Position numbers and translations under genes: made by a program. From NCBI GenBank assembly GCA_033439265.1, contig JAVTVX010000031.1:12251001-12315000 (forward strand): DNA of 64,000 nt, written 5' to 3'. Positions 22,768 through 34,600 of this stretch are shown one piece after another (the stretch's first letter is position 1; every line of letters begins with the position of its first letter). The notes beneath the pieces were generated by a model that ran no database searches, was not told the origin of the DNA, and was given only the letters and a program-made list of their open reading frames with translations. The DNA comes from Dillenia suffruticosa. Its lineage: Eukaryota > Streptophyta > Magnoliopsida > Dilleniales > Dilleniaceae.

Positions 22768-25249
22768 CACAGAAGTGAGATAATATGAAGAATAAAACAA
22801 ATATTCTGTCTCTAAATTCTATAGTAGAGTAACATCAACGTAGTTATCCAACTTTACTTGCATTTACTTTTTCTTATCAATGAAATTGAAAAAATAAATA
22901 ATAAGATCGCAAATTCAATTATTGTACAATTAGCCATGGCAAAATTTATTAGTAACTCGAATATACTCATTTAAAAAAATTATAAAATATACCAACCATC
23001 TGAATATAACTATTTATGCATAATCTGAATTTTTTTACTAAATTATCAATTATCTATTTACTTTATAATTTATCAAAAAATTACTACTTTTTTTTTTTTT
23101 TTTTAAATTATGGTGAACACTATTTGCCTATCTTATGAGATAAAGGTGGGTTCTCTAAAAGAGTTCAACTCTCAATTCCCTACCACTATGGTTAAAGAGC
23201 TTCCTCCAAATTATTTTCTGGCCCACTAAGAGTAATAATTAATTTGGCTGTAAAAGCTTTTTATTATAAAAAAAAAATATAACATATTAGCTATTTTTGA
23301 CCATAAATTTTTTATTTTTTATTTTTGGTCATGGGCATGACTATAATACTTCCTATTCATGATTGTGATGGTCCTTGTATTAAACAATCAAAAACTTTTA
23401 AAAAATTCATTAAGAAAATATCAAAACAAATCAAATCGATAGACTCTCCTCGCAAAACAGCCACCATAGCAATCATGAAGAATATCTTAGGTCCGCTATA
23501 CTCGCAAAGAAAAATGCATATCATAATTTGATTGAACTCTTCACCATGCACATTAGGTTAGCAAAATTGAGAGGATCTTGGCCAGCTTGTCATCATCTTT
23601 GGGTTGGTAGATTGATTCATGTGGTCTTCTTTGTATCCATTCCAAAACTATTTTATATTGAGAGTGATATAGGTGTTCCTACATTGTTTTTAAATTACCC
23701 TGAATTGTAACCAAAAAAAAAAACCCTGAATTAATTGTCTTATTTATGAGTTATTCTCATTAATAGTTTGGATCTGTTTCTTTCATCCAACCACATAAAC
23801 TTTTTTTTTTTTTAATAAATAACTTGTATTCGATAACTATGTTGAATCCGTTTAAATTTGATTCAAGTTAGGTTAGATTCTTAAACGAGAAAGTTTTCCC
23901 GATATTTATTTTTTTCATACACAATATTCGAATCTAAGATATTATTTAAGGGAAAAATAGGCCCCAGCCATCCGAATAAACTAAAAAAAAATAAAAACCA
24001 ATATAATTTCTAGAATTATTTATTAAACTAGAAAATCTTAAACATAAAGTTCTAATTCATTTATGTAATTAGATTTGTTCAAGGTACTTTGTCTTAATCA
24101 AATAAAGTAATTTTGAATATGCTTTTCAAGAATTCAATTTATTTAAGAAATAAATAAAATTAAATACCATTTCATTAAAGTCGTCCTAACTTACTTGTAT
24201 CACAAAACATAACAATTCTGAGTATGATTTTTTTTTGTTATACCGAAATTTGAACCCGTGATTATCGGGTTGGGAAATGGGATTGTGACTATCATCAGAT
24301 TGTTCTCTTAAGAACACAATTTTGAGTCTGATTATAAAGATTTTGTTTCTTATATGGTAAAGATCCATTCTCAACAACATCACTTAGTTCATGCACCATT
24401 TTTTTAAAACATAAGGAATACCCGTATTCCAAATATGTAAGAAAAAAGAAATGATATTAATTGAATTATAATTCATTGATAGTTCTTGCACCATTTTAGC
24501 AAGTGAATTCAAGCTCAAAATTAAAAGATTTAAGGTAATTATTTTATGAATTAAAAAATATTAACATTAAATATTTTGTAGTTTCATAGTTATAATCGTA
24601 GAAGTATATATGTGAAAATTAGACACAATTAAAATCTACTATATTTTTTTAATATAAATCATTACTCAAATAAGCATACAAGGACAGTTGTTTCCCCTGT
24701 TTCCAGAGGTGTCTTTCATTGTCTTTGGTTCTAGCATTCAACTTCAATTTTGCTTTTGAATCTGCCAACTTTTCTCCAAGACTTGCGCCTCAAAGTTCAC
24801 CAATCAAAGTCTGAATTAGATCAAATTTTGCAGAATAAAACAAAGGGAATAATTAATGACTGAAAAGTGTAATTATGTATTCATTTTATCTCCTATTCAA
24901 GTAATAAGAACCATAGGACTGGAGAAGAGACAGACATCTTCTCCTCCATGCTTTTAACAGTACAAACAGTGAAAGATAGAAACAAGAAAAAGAAATGGAA
25001 AAATGAAAAAAAAAAAAAAACAGAAACCAGCTGAGCTTCTGCACTACCATATACTGTCCAAAAAGCTACAAGCAGGTTTCTCTGTCCAAAACCCATCTCA
25101 CAAGAAAAAACATCAACAAAACCTAAACAAAAACCCCAAAAATTACCGAAATAGTTTGTTAGGATCAAAAGGGGAAAGAATCCGGGGACCTCCCTCTGGA
25201 CATCATCCCTCTGGTAAATCTCCCCCCTTTGGATGATCTAATACTAATA

Positions 25250-27088
25250 CTAAGCTTGATTCTTCAAATCTTTGGCACTCACAAATGTGCCATGAAAACC
25301 ATAAGGCACACGGGAAGGCAACTTGACTATTGCCTCCAATTTCAATGTCTTCGAATTGACGATCTCCAGCTCCGATTTCCACTCCTCTTCGTCGTGCACG
25401 AATGCCAATATATAGCCATCATCTTCCTCATCTGAATTTCCATTTCTTGGCAAGAAAAACGGCTCCCCACCATACTTGTTCTCTCCATAATAGAATTTCT
25501 CCACTTTTCCCGTTTGGAGATCAACCTTTGCAAAACCTGACACTTTAGGCCATGGCTCGGCAATTGCTAGATATGCGAACCGTGTTTTTCTCCCCAGTAA
25601 ATTGCGGTTCACCATTCCAGCTTCCAAATTGACTTGCTCTGACTCTGCAATGATTGGTTTCCGGGTTGATTTTCCGTTTTTGAGATTTAACCGGATTTCG
25701 GACAGCAAGCTCTGCAAATTCTCGTCACATTCGTTGAAAATAGAATCCGGAGGAGTCATGCAGGAACCTATGACGACAACCTCGTCGGTTTCTGGCTCTT
25801 CCCAAGCATTCCACAAGTGGAAACAGAAGCAATCAGGGGCATCTACCCAGATAATATCTTTCGCATTCGTCGCTTCTTTCCTCAAAATCCCAAACCTCGA
25901 CATCTTGTTCTTATCATAAACCACCGGAGAGCCGCCGCCGATCATCTCCTGGAGCTTGAACACCACCTGCTGATCGGGTATGACTACGAAATTCTCGGTG
26001 ATTGCGAAGTCGTGCATCATGGTCGGCACAGGCAGAGGAATTTCAACATCCGGTGATTTTGTTCCGTCGGGAGAGAATTTGAAGTATTTAAGGTAAGGCT
26101 TCTGTACAACGTCGTAGCTCAAAGCTAAGAGCTCACCGGAATCTGGGTCGAGCTTTGGGTGCGCGATCATCGTTGATTTTAGTTGTCCGTTAAAATCATA
26201 ACGCCCAATTGTTTCCAAATCACCTGATCGATTGATTCTCACTTGGTACGGAAGATCATCCTCGGACATCGCGAGAAGCCGGTCGTTGAAGTAGACAAGT
26301 CCGGCGTTGGCTACACCTGTACCGTGACTGTGGTCGAGAATTCCGACGAGGCCGCGCGCATAGAAGAGAAGGAGACGAGCTATGCCGGAGTGGCCGTGAA
26401 GCTCTCCAATGGCCTTTGGGAACATTGGGCGACCCAATTCTTTCTCCTGAAGTAATCTGTGTGTTTCTGTGAATCGGCAAGCATAGCTGGCAGAGCCATT
26501 TTCGAGCTTTACTGCATGGATCATGCCATCGCCGTCGAAGAAGTGGTGACCGGCGACCGGCTCGAATAAAGGGTTGGCGCCGTTTCGGATGTAAACGCCG
26601 GAAATGCAATCTGGGATTGTTCCAGAGACCGGAAGAAATTGCCGGACTGGTTCTTCAGGTACCGGCGAAAAGTTTCCGGCTATTTGGACTCTGGGGTCGG
26701 CTGTTTTCGGGAGGGGGATTTCTTTCTCCTTAGTGATCAAGGCTGCTTCAACCATGTCCAAGGCCATGGCTGCAGCTCTTTGAATTAGGTTCCACTGGGG
26801 TGGTTGGGGTTTTTGAGTCATTGGTTTAGTATCGGGGAAGTCCTCTTTGGTAATTGGGGGTTGTTGGTAGGTTTGTTTTGGGAAATGGAGGACTGAAGGT
26901 GATTGTAAGGCACAGTGGATCTGCTCACCACCATTACTGCAATTGCCACCGCCACCTCTTCTGCTGTTGGGCTTCCTGTTGTTGTTCTTCAAGGAAATGA
27001 ATTTAGAGGAAAAGCCCAAATCAACTTTTGGAGGATTTGTCAATTGGGCTTTGGTCCATGCACATGAGTTTGTTGTAGTAGAAGCCAT
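25250..27088 (-). CDS. NCED: 9-cis-epoxycarotenoid dioxygenase (NCED), chloroplastic
   Basis: NCED cleaves 9-cis-violaxanthin or 9'-cis-neoxanthin at the 11,12 bond to give xanthoxin, the committed step of abscisic acid synthesis in plastids. The frame opens at a GTG (27106), but the first ATG is at 27086-27088 (MASTTTN), giving 612 residues, near the family's usual 600. There is no intron, as is usual for NCED genes. The first ~90 residues are Ser/Asn/Lys/Pro rich, like a transit peptide. An amphipathic helix follows at about 99-116 ([15 protein letters not shown]), the type that binds thylakoids in maize VP14. All four iron ligands are present: His310 (MIAHPK), His359 (MMHDFAIT), His424 ([12 protein letters not shown]) and His599 (GFHGTF). 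The second-shell Glu residues at 276, 489 and 542 are kept too. The diagnostic blocks [31 protein letters not shown] and [14 protein letters not shown] favour NCED over CCD1/CCD4. The frame is intact and looks functional. The paralogue number (for example NCED3-like) cannot be settled here. Confidence 0.96.
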   Translation of the reverse strand: MASTTTNSCAWTKAQLTNPPKVDLGFSSKFISLKNNNRKPNSRRGGGGNCSNGGEQIHCALQSPSVLHFPKQTYQQPPITKEDFPDTKPMTQKPQPPQWNLIQRAAAMALDMVEAALITKEKEIPLPKTADPRVQIAGNFSPVPEEPVRQFLPVSGTIPDCISGVYIRNGANPLFEPVAGHHFFDGDGMIHAVKLENGSASYACRFTETHRLLQEKELGRPMFPKAIGELHGHSGIARLLLFYARGLVGILDHSHGTGVANAGLVYFNDRLLAMSEDDLPYQVRINRSGDLETIGRYDFNGQLKSTMIAHPKLDPDSGELLALSYDVVQKPYLKYFKFSPDGTKSPDVEIPLPVPTMMHDFAITENFVVIPDQQVVFKLQEMIGGGSPVVYDKNKMSRFGILRKEATNAKDIIWVDAPDCFCFHLWNAWEEPETDEVVVIGSCMTPPDSIFNECDENLQSLLSEIRLNLKNGKSTRKPIIAESEQVNLEAGMVNRNLLGRKTRFAYLAIAEPWPKVSGFAKVDLQTGKVEKFYYGENKYGGEPFFLPRNGNSDEEDDGYILAFVHDEEEWKSELEIVNSKTLKLEAIVKLPSRVPYGFHGTFVSAKDLKNQA

Positions 27089-27163
27089 AGAGAAGAGCTT
27101 TTTCACCCAAGTACTAGAAGAGAGAGTATGTGCGTGTTGTGTCGTATGGAGTAGTTAAGTATG

Positions 27164-27166
<3 letters not shown>

Positions 27167-27214
<48 letters not shown>
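27167..27214. repeat. (GA)n tract, CT-repeat in the predicted NCED 5' leader
   Basis: About 24 GA units on the plus strand read as CT in the NCED sense, starting about 80 bp upstream of the ATG and lying downstream of the TATA box. CT repeats in plant 5' leaders are known targets for GAGA-binding BBR/BPC proteins. A regulatory role here is inference. Confidence 0.85.
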
Positions 27215-27217
<3 letters not shown>

Positions 27218-27279
27218 TGTCTTGGTTTTGAATATATTGATGTTTGAGTTTTGTAGAAAGCGGAGAGGGGAAAATGGGG

Positions 27280-27287
27280 TATATATA
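27280..27287 (-). promoter_or_regulatory. TATA box of NCED
   Basis: The minus strand reads CTCTATATATACCCC, about 192 bp upstream of the ATG. A transcription start some 30 bp downstream would give a leader of about 160 bp that contains the CT repeat. It is the only good TATA-like element close upstream of the gene. Confidence 0.6.
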
Positions 27288-27371
27288 GAGTGAGGAATGA
27301 AAGAGAAGGGAGGGGGAGGAAGGGAGGTGGTTAGTTTAATTGGAGGTCCACCTCAGACCCCTAAGAGAAGA

Positions 27372-27379
27372 CCACGTGG
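27372..27379. promoter_or_regulatory. Palindromic G-box / ABRE core CCACGTGG
   Basis: CCACGTGG lies about 285 bp upstream of the NCED ATG and about 85 bp upstream of the TATA box. CACGTG is bound by bZIP (ABF/AREB) and bHLH factors. G-boxes are known to matter for dehydration induction of Arabidopsis NCED3. Occupancy here is inference. Confidence 0.5.
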
Positions 27380-27914
27380 TGGATTTGTGGAAAGGGCACT
27401 TTGGGATTGACATCGCTAAGAAGCTGAAAATTAGTGGGGCAGCCTTACAATGCTTGCCCAAAACCATGACACGACCATATATGTTTTAGCGCCATAAGAG
27501 AGAGAAAGTAAATTGGGGGGGGGGGTTCTATAATTGGAGGAAGCCCCTTAATTTAAAGACCAATAAGTGTAGAATTTGAGAGTCAGAAGACACGCTCATG
27601 CCCACAGAAAGTAGACTGAAAATGAGACACCCCCCACCAACCTAATTTCCCTCTCCCTTTAATTTTTTCCCATTTTTACTTTCGAACATTTTTATTCCTA
27701 CTTTTAATTTATTTGTAAAAACAAATTAAAATATATTTAAAATTAAATAAACTTTTGTGTGGATGAGATCATAAGACACCAAATTAAATTATTTTAATAT
27801 AAGAAATTAAATGTTGATAGTATAGTATCAATCTTATTGATTAAATTAATTGGTTGTTCGGAATCGTACAAAACTCCGCGTTCTTCCCTCTTCGATCGTC
27901 ACACCACCTCCCAA

Positions 27915-27922
27915 CCACGTGG
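27915..27922. promoter_or_regulatory. Second CCACGTGG G-box upstream of NCED
   Basis: A second identical CCACGTGG lies about 830 bp upstream of the NCED ATG. Two copies of an 8-bp palindrome within 0.9 kb of an ABA-synthesis gene fit stress regulation, but chance is not excluded. Confidence 0.4.
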
Positions 27923-27977
27923 CAGTATTCTATACCCTTTCAACCAGGAAATCTTGGTCACATCAAAATATCCCACA

Positions 27978-28011
<34 letters not shown>

Positions 28012-28650
28012 GTGAAATGTAAATTGATAAACAAACGCCTCAGCTAAGGGGACTTTGATTTAAAGTGGCCTTTTTTCACATAAATAAAATTTTCAAAAGT
28101 GGCCCCGTTTTTGTCTGTGACTAGCACATTCCGTTGCCCAATTAAACTATTTTTTGTGGGTAAGCAGCCCCATTTTTATATTCAATTTAATTTGTTACTA
28201 TCAATTATGTGTCTCATAATATAATGTCTCTTATCTTAATGACCAAATTAAGGTAAGAATACTGATTTTGTTGCTAAGTTTGATAATAATACGCGTTTTG
28301 AAAGCAGACCATTTTAATTTGAATTGTTATTACTATTACTAATAATATTATTATTATTGTACTTGTTGTGGTGGTTACGATTTTTAATTTCTTTTTAATT
28401 TATTTTGAATTTCCATTTCATTTAAAATCATGAATAGGAAAAGATTTTTTTTTTTTTTTTTAAATTATATTAGAGGTCCCCTAGCTATTTGATCTTTAGT
28501 GCTTAAAGGACAATTGGTACCACATTGTAGGAAAATTTCTGCAACGTTAACCAAACATCGGATACCTCTTTTGGATGCTGAAAACCAAACTGATTTCGGT
28601 TTCGCGTTGGGGTCCAAAACCATATAACCAATAGAATTCGCGATCTGCAG

Positions 28651-28690
<40 letters not shown>

Positions 28691-30093
28691 AAACTGATGG
28701 GATATAATGTCTTTTCTCCCATTGTAATGCAAATGGGAACACCAAGTCAATAGTCGAAGAAAACCGAGCTTGGATTTGGCATTTCCCTCTTCTTGATCGG
28801 TACAGCTGTACGTAATAAGAAATATTTTTAAATTAATATTTTTCTTCTTGGAAGATTAAATCAAAATATGGTCCCAATCATGACTAAACGATGCAGGAGT
28901 TGAAAAACAATAATTTTTGCAGGGTAGATATAGAATCCAGATTAGCATCGCCCATCTAAAGAAAGGTTACTGAAAAGAAAAATTGGAAGCATGGCGCACG
29001 AAAAAATTTAATTTATTTGAAGACTATATAGTTACTGTAGGGGACACATATAATATAAGTTCTTTATTTTTGGGTGGAAATGGAAATATCTTACCCCTCT
29101 ACTGGGGGGCAAGTCACGGTTAGGTATCCTAATCAAACTGCATTTTGCACATCAGCTTCGCATTGTTATTTTCCTTTAGCAAATCTAATCTCAAGATTCA
29201 TCTACTCTTAAACTAATTCCATCTCTCTCTCTCTCTCTACTTAATGATAAAAGGGTTTCACAGAAATCCAATCATTGACTTACAATCATGTCCTCTGTGG
29301 CATTTTATAATTTGTTGGGCAAAACTTTATGATAATGACATAAGGCTTAATCTTCCTAATGTCATGGATGACTCTAAAACCAATGGTGTGTGGCTGAATA
29401 AACATATAATATTTTTCACCATTATACTAAATAATGGCCAAAGTGATAGGTGCACTTTTCGCCTCACACCGTTTGATTACTGTCGACACCGATCGGACCA
29501 GCTTAGATGTTACATTTGTCCATTTCTAATATGGAAATTTTTGTTAATAATTAACTACCATGGGATTCGTTTTCTTCATCATATTCTAAACAAAAGACAC
29601 TAATCCCCCATTAGTGCACCTTTTGATTTTAATTAACCCCACTTTTTTATGTTTAAATCTTATTTTTCTATTCATATAGTACTGATTTTTCATTTTTTGC
29701 TTTTAGCTTCTTAGTCTAGCTTGAGGGGTGATTGGTACATGCAAAAAACTCTCTGGTTGGTCTTAACCGTTGAAAATCAAGTCTTTCTAAAGCAAGTCTA
29801 TGCATATTTTTCTTTATGTCGGTCTTCTATTACCATGTAAATAGAATAACTCTCATGGTTAGCCCCGAGACCCGAAGATTATATCATTTTAGATCCGGCA
29901 TAATCTTCTACATATTTGTGTAATATGTTATTCTAAATTATTTATGCTTATAGGGCTGATAACTTGAAATTTTCACTTTAATATTATAAAAAAAAGCTTA
30001 AAACTGATATAAATTCATAACGCTCTAAATCTTTCTCTCATGCATTTTCTGTCATTTCGCTTGATTTCTTACTCTAATTTATTTTAATTATTG

Positions 30094-30098
30094 GAGGA
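30094..30098. repeat. Left target-site duplication (GAGGA) of the young copia element
   Basis: GAGGA abuts the left LTR and is repeated exactly at 37359-37363 after the right LTR, as expected for copia integration. Confidence 0.95.
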
Positions 30099-30527
30099 TG
30101 TTGGATTTATATGCACATACACATGCGGAAGCGTGCAAAATATTTCGGAATCATAAAAGAATAGGATTTTCGGGCATACCTCAAAAGTAGATTGCAAAAT
30201 CTAGGAACGACGAACCTCGATCGATCGACCTCGCAGTCGGGATGATAACCACAAAAGATGAGCTATCACCGCAGCACCACGACCCCTCAATCGAATCCGG
30301 TGACAAATTCTCTTCGCAGAATTTTTCCCTCTTTCTCTCAATTGTCTCCTCACAATCTTTGCAATGGTTGTATGTCCTAGGGTTTTGCCCCTAGTTTCCA
30401 TATGTCTCCGTCACCACAAATGGTAGGGAATTCAAATCCCATAAGTTACCATTTGTGCATATGAAAAGTGGGATATTTCATTTTTCCAAATAAGGAAAGA
30501 TGCCCCACGTGGGCATTCATTCCTTCA
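30099..30527 (-). repeat. 3' LTR of the young copia element
   Basis: 429 bp with plus-strand ends TGTTGG...CTTCA. It differs from the other LTR at 30203 (A here, G there) and 30464 (A here, G there). Both are C-to-T changes on the element's sense strand, in CHG and CHH contexts. Confidence 0.97.
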
Positions 30528-31671
30528 TCTCCCACTTGCACACGAGGGCATTTTCATCCATCACGAGATCACAGCTCATGCGATCTCCTGTATCACCCTT
30601 CTGGATTTTCATACTAGATTGGGTGTCGTGCGACTGGCGAGTACACCTGCAAATAAAGACTTCTCGATACACCTGTTAGGATGTTCGAGAAGTCGTCGTT
30701 AATAATAAAACATCTCGCTGTACCCCAGACTCATCACATTTACATCCTTCGAGTCACTTTCCTCATCGAAAGTCATCCCCAATATATCCTCGAATGTGTA
30801 TTCACTATTACGTTTTTATCCCAACGTGGATATACGTAACAGACCGGTCGGTGAATACTACACAACGATGTAATGTAGATTGGTCTTCCTTTCCCAAACT
30901 CGAATCCATCGATCTCAATTCAGCTGCTTTCCTAGACCTGCCCCTTAGACCTCAATTTATCTTCCGGGCCATAGGTAAACAGACTAAAGTAGCAAACACT
31001 GAATCAAGACTTCTAGACACAGTCGAAAGTAAAATAAGGGTACTTGAGATCCCACGCAATGGATCTCGGGTCTCACACAGTGGGAACGGGGATCATGATT
31101 AGATCATTGTCTCATATAATTGCTCCCACTATCCCTAGTCGTCATCACACGCGGTATGAAACGCGCGCCACAGTGTTAATCCCTTATTTCTCAAAAGGGC
31201 ATATGTCAGATTTCTTAACACTGTGCAGATACGGGACTCAGTCTACACATAAGACTCTACCCAGAGATCTCAGAGAGAGTGTCTCAGAGACAATATCACT
31301 ATCGCAGGTGATGTCTGAAATCTCAAATCTGGCTACTCACAGGCAACATGGATGTGGGTATTTCCATGTCGGTCATATCCCAAATGACCTCATCCTGAAC
31401 ACGTATCAGGGCAACTTTTGTTCTAGTTGGGCCACTCTCAATGCCTCTTACGACTAGAAACTGTCTCATCTCCACTCACTCAGAGTTGGAGGTGGTCGCT
31501 CATGTGAGAGAGTCGACCTCACTTGCCTGACATATATTTTATCACATCAAAATATACATGATATAAATAAGTGCATTATTTAAGAAAATATTAATGTGAC
31601 TGAATAATGCACAAAATCATATATAAAAATATAATAAGCATCACATCGTCAGTTTAGTACAATGAGAAAAA
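30528..31671 (-). other. Untranslated 3' segment of the young copia element, with antisense open frames
   Basis: About 1.1 kb separates the end of pol from the 3' LTR, longer than in compact copia elements. No sense-strand frame of note exists. On the opposite (plus) strand, two open frames of 102 and 137 codons overlap at 30794-31102 and 31044-31457. Neither shows a known domain. They may be chance frames. A polypurine tract closes the segment at 30528-30537. Confidence 0.6.
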
Positions 31672-34600
31672 TCAAAATATTCCCAAACCCAATGACTCTC
31701 TATGTGCTTTAAATGAGTCTCTAGTGATGGGTTTGGTGAAGGGGTCAGCCACCATGCAATGTGTCGAGATGTACTTGACGGTCACTTCACCCTTCTCGAT
31801 GATGTCTCTAACAAAATTATATCTGGTGTCTATGTGTTTGGTCCTACTATGATACTTAGGGTCTCGAGTATAGGCGATAGCAGCCTGATTATCACAGTAA
31901 ATCATCACTGGCCTCCCACTATCAGCCACAACCCCTAAGTCATCTAATAGTCTTCAGAGCCAAACACTCTCCTGAACTGCGACTGAGCAAGCCACGAACT
32001 CAGCCTCCATCGTAGATAACGCTACACAGGTCTGCTTCTTGCTGCTCCATGAAATGGCACCGCCATTGAGCAAGAATGCAAAACCTGATGTCGATTTGCG
32101 CTTATCCAGATCACCGCCCCAGTCGGCGTCTGAATATCCTATGAGGCGCAAATCCCCTCTCCCATAACACAAGGAGTAGCTCGCAGTTCCCTTGAGATAT
32201 CGAAAAATCCTTTTCACTGCTCTCCAGTGACCCCTTCCAGGATTTGATTGATATCTACTCACCAGACCGACTGCGTAACATATGTCTGGTCGTGTACACA
32301 ACATCGCATACATTAGACTTCCCACTGCGCTTGAATAAGGGATTTTTCGCATCTCCCTTATATCTTCCTGAGTTTTCGGGCACATCTCAAGACTCAGACC
32401 ATCACACTTGGCGATTGGAGTATCAATGGGATTACAATCACTCATCCCAAAGCGCTCGAGAATTTTCTTAATGTAGGTCTCTTGTGTAAGAGGCAACATT
32501 CTTCTCGATCGATCTCTCTGGATCTTAACTCCAAGGATGAACTCAGCTTCACCCATGTCGATCATGTCGAAGCTCAATGACAACCAAGCCTTGATCGTCA
32601 TCATATACTGAATGTTGTTCCCAGCCAACAGTATATCGTCCACATACAGGGACAGAATCATAAAAGAGTTATCAGATCGTATCATGTAAACACAATGATC
32701 CTCCTCGATCATTGTAAAACCATAAGATATCACCTCCTCGTGGAATCTTAGGTACCACCGCCTGGATGATTGCTTTAGGCCATATATCGACTTCCGAATT
32801 CGACAGACCTTGTCCTCATGACCTACTAGAACGAACCCAGAGGGCTGCTTCATGTAGATCTCCTCATCCAGATTTCCATTAAGGAAAGCGGTTTTTACAT
32901 CCATCTGATGCAACTCTAGATCCATGCTCGCGACAATCGCCAAGAGTAGACGGATCGATGTAAATTTGACTACGGGGGAGAAAGTCTCCTCGTAATCAAT
33001 GCCCTTTGTCTGTGTGTAACCCTTGGCTACTAGACGGGCTTTGTATCTTTCCACCGATCCGTCGGCCTTCCTCTTGATTTTGAGAACCCACTTGTTCCCT
33101 ATGGCCCTTCTATCCTCAGGTAGGTCAACTAGGTCCCAGACCCCGTTGACCCTCATTGATTCCATCTCCTCTTTCATGGCCTCTAGCCATTGGTCCTTCA
33201 TAGAACTCTCGAGAGCCTTCTCAAAGGTTTGAGGTTCTTCATCATCCTCAGGAGTCACGATGAGGATCTCATCCTCTATCGGAAAATGACGTCGGGGTAC
33301 ATGTCCCCGACTACTCCTACGAGGAGGAGGAGCCTCCTCACCTCGAGATGGGTCACTCCCACTAGGAACAAGATCCTTTTCAGGCTCTTGGGTCCCTCCT
33401 CTGGGCTCAGTTGAGCCGTCAGACTCACCCATCTCATAAAAGGTGAAATCCTGGTCGATTTCGCCTCTCTTAGGGAAATCATTTTCCAGGAACGTAGCAT
33501 TACGAGATTCGATCTCGGAGACCGTGCCATCCGTACGTTCACCTAGGAACACATGTCCCTTAGAATGTTCAGAGTATCTTACAAAGATACATTTCTTTCC
33601 TCGTGGGCCTAACTTGCCGTGTGGGTGCGAGGGATCGTGAACGTATGCGGCACAACCCCATGGTCTCAAATGGCTAAGGTCAGGCTGCCTCCCTGTCCAA
33701 AGCTCGTATGGGGTACTGACTACGGACTTGGTTGGAACACGGTTAAGAACGTAGGCGGCAGTCAACAATGCGTCTCCCCAATGGGAGATAGCCAAATTGG
33801 CCTGCGCCATCATCGATCTTACCATCTCCAACAAAGTCCTCTTCCTTCTCTCAGCTACCCCGTTCTGCTGAGGAGTAGCAGGAATAGTCAACTGTCTCGT
33901 AATGCCCTTCTCGAAACAGAGCTCTTTAAACTCCTCAGACAAGTACTCGCGTCCTCTATCGGTTCTGAGAGTTTTAATTCTCAAGTCTAACTGGTTTTCT
34001 ACCTCGCTAATAAACCTCCTGAAGCAATTTAATGCCTCAGACTTGTGCGAGATAAGGTAGACGTTATCGAAACGCGTGTAATCATCTATGAACGTAATAA
34101 AATACGTGGCTCCGTTTCGGGATCTCACATTCATAGGTCCACAAATATCGGAGTGGATCAATTGCAATGGGGTCCCAGCCCTCATTGCTTTTCCAAATGG
34201 TTTCCTCGTCGCTTTGCCGGCTAGGCAAAACTCACATAAGGGCAACTCGATCCGGGTTAGCGGGCCCAACAAGCCACTCGTAGCTAACCGGTTCATTCTC
34301 TCTTGCCCTATGTGGCCAAGTCTACTATGCCAAATTGAAACATCATCAACTACGCTATCAGATGTATACGCAATAAAAGACAAATCAGAAATTTTATTAA
34401 AGGAAACCAAATCCAACGCATAAAGTCCATCATGGACTAAACCAGTACATAAAACAGAGTTATCGTAAATGACAGAAACACTCAAATTTCTGAAAATGAT
34501 AGAGTATCCTAAACGATCTAAACAAAGGACAGAAATGAGATTCCGCCGAATCTCGGGAGCATACAACACATGATGCAGGTATAGGACTTGGTTACTTGGC

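Larger units (their letters stand above)
18991..24890. other. AT-rich intergenic DNA
   Basis: No protein family is recognised in this 5.9-kb stretch. It holds GA microsatellites at 20159-20216 and 22729-22762 and many A/T runs. A GGGTTCAAATTTCGG segment (minus strand near 24240) looks faintly like a tRNA box B but lacks a partner box A. The short open frames have no supporting features. Confidence 0.55.
27300..30093. other. NCED upstream region and intergenic DNA
   Basis: Besides the NCED promoter elements, this region has TC tracts at about 27980-28008 and 29223-29240, a GA tract at 28653-28686, a run of nine G near 27516, and an ATT-rich stretch near 28330-28360. The open frame at 29244-29603 (119 codons) has no recognisable domain, and I leave it as unsupported. 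Confidence 0.5.

Noticed and set aside
23140-23215. tRNA-like promoter (AGTGGTAGGG...GAGTTGAACTC on the minus strand)
   Set aside because: The candidate A and B boxes are only about ten bases apart, too close for a Pol III promoter.
24236-24300. Possible second SINE or tRNA-like element (GGGTTCAAATTTCGG on the minus strand)
   Set aside because: No box A at proper spacing and no match to a SINE body.
24890-25168. A 91-codon minus-strand frame with hydrophobic Phe runs
   Set aside because: It sits in the NCED 3' UTR and its Phe runs come from an A-run on the plus strand.
27089-27106. NCED starting six codons upstream (K-K-L-F-S)
   Set aside because: The codon at 27106 is GTG; the first ATG in frame is at 27088 and gives the usual MAS start.
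33023-34423. Plus-strand frames of 60-123 codons inside the copia pol gene
   Set aside because: They are antisense shadows of the conserved gag-pol frame.
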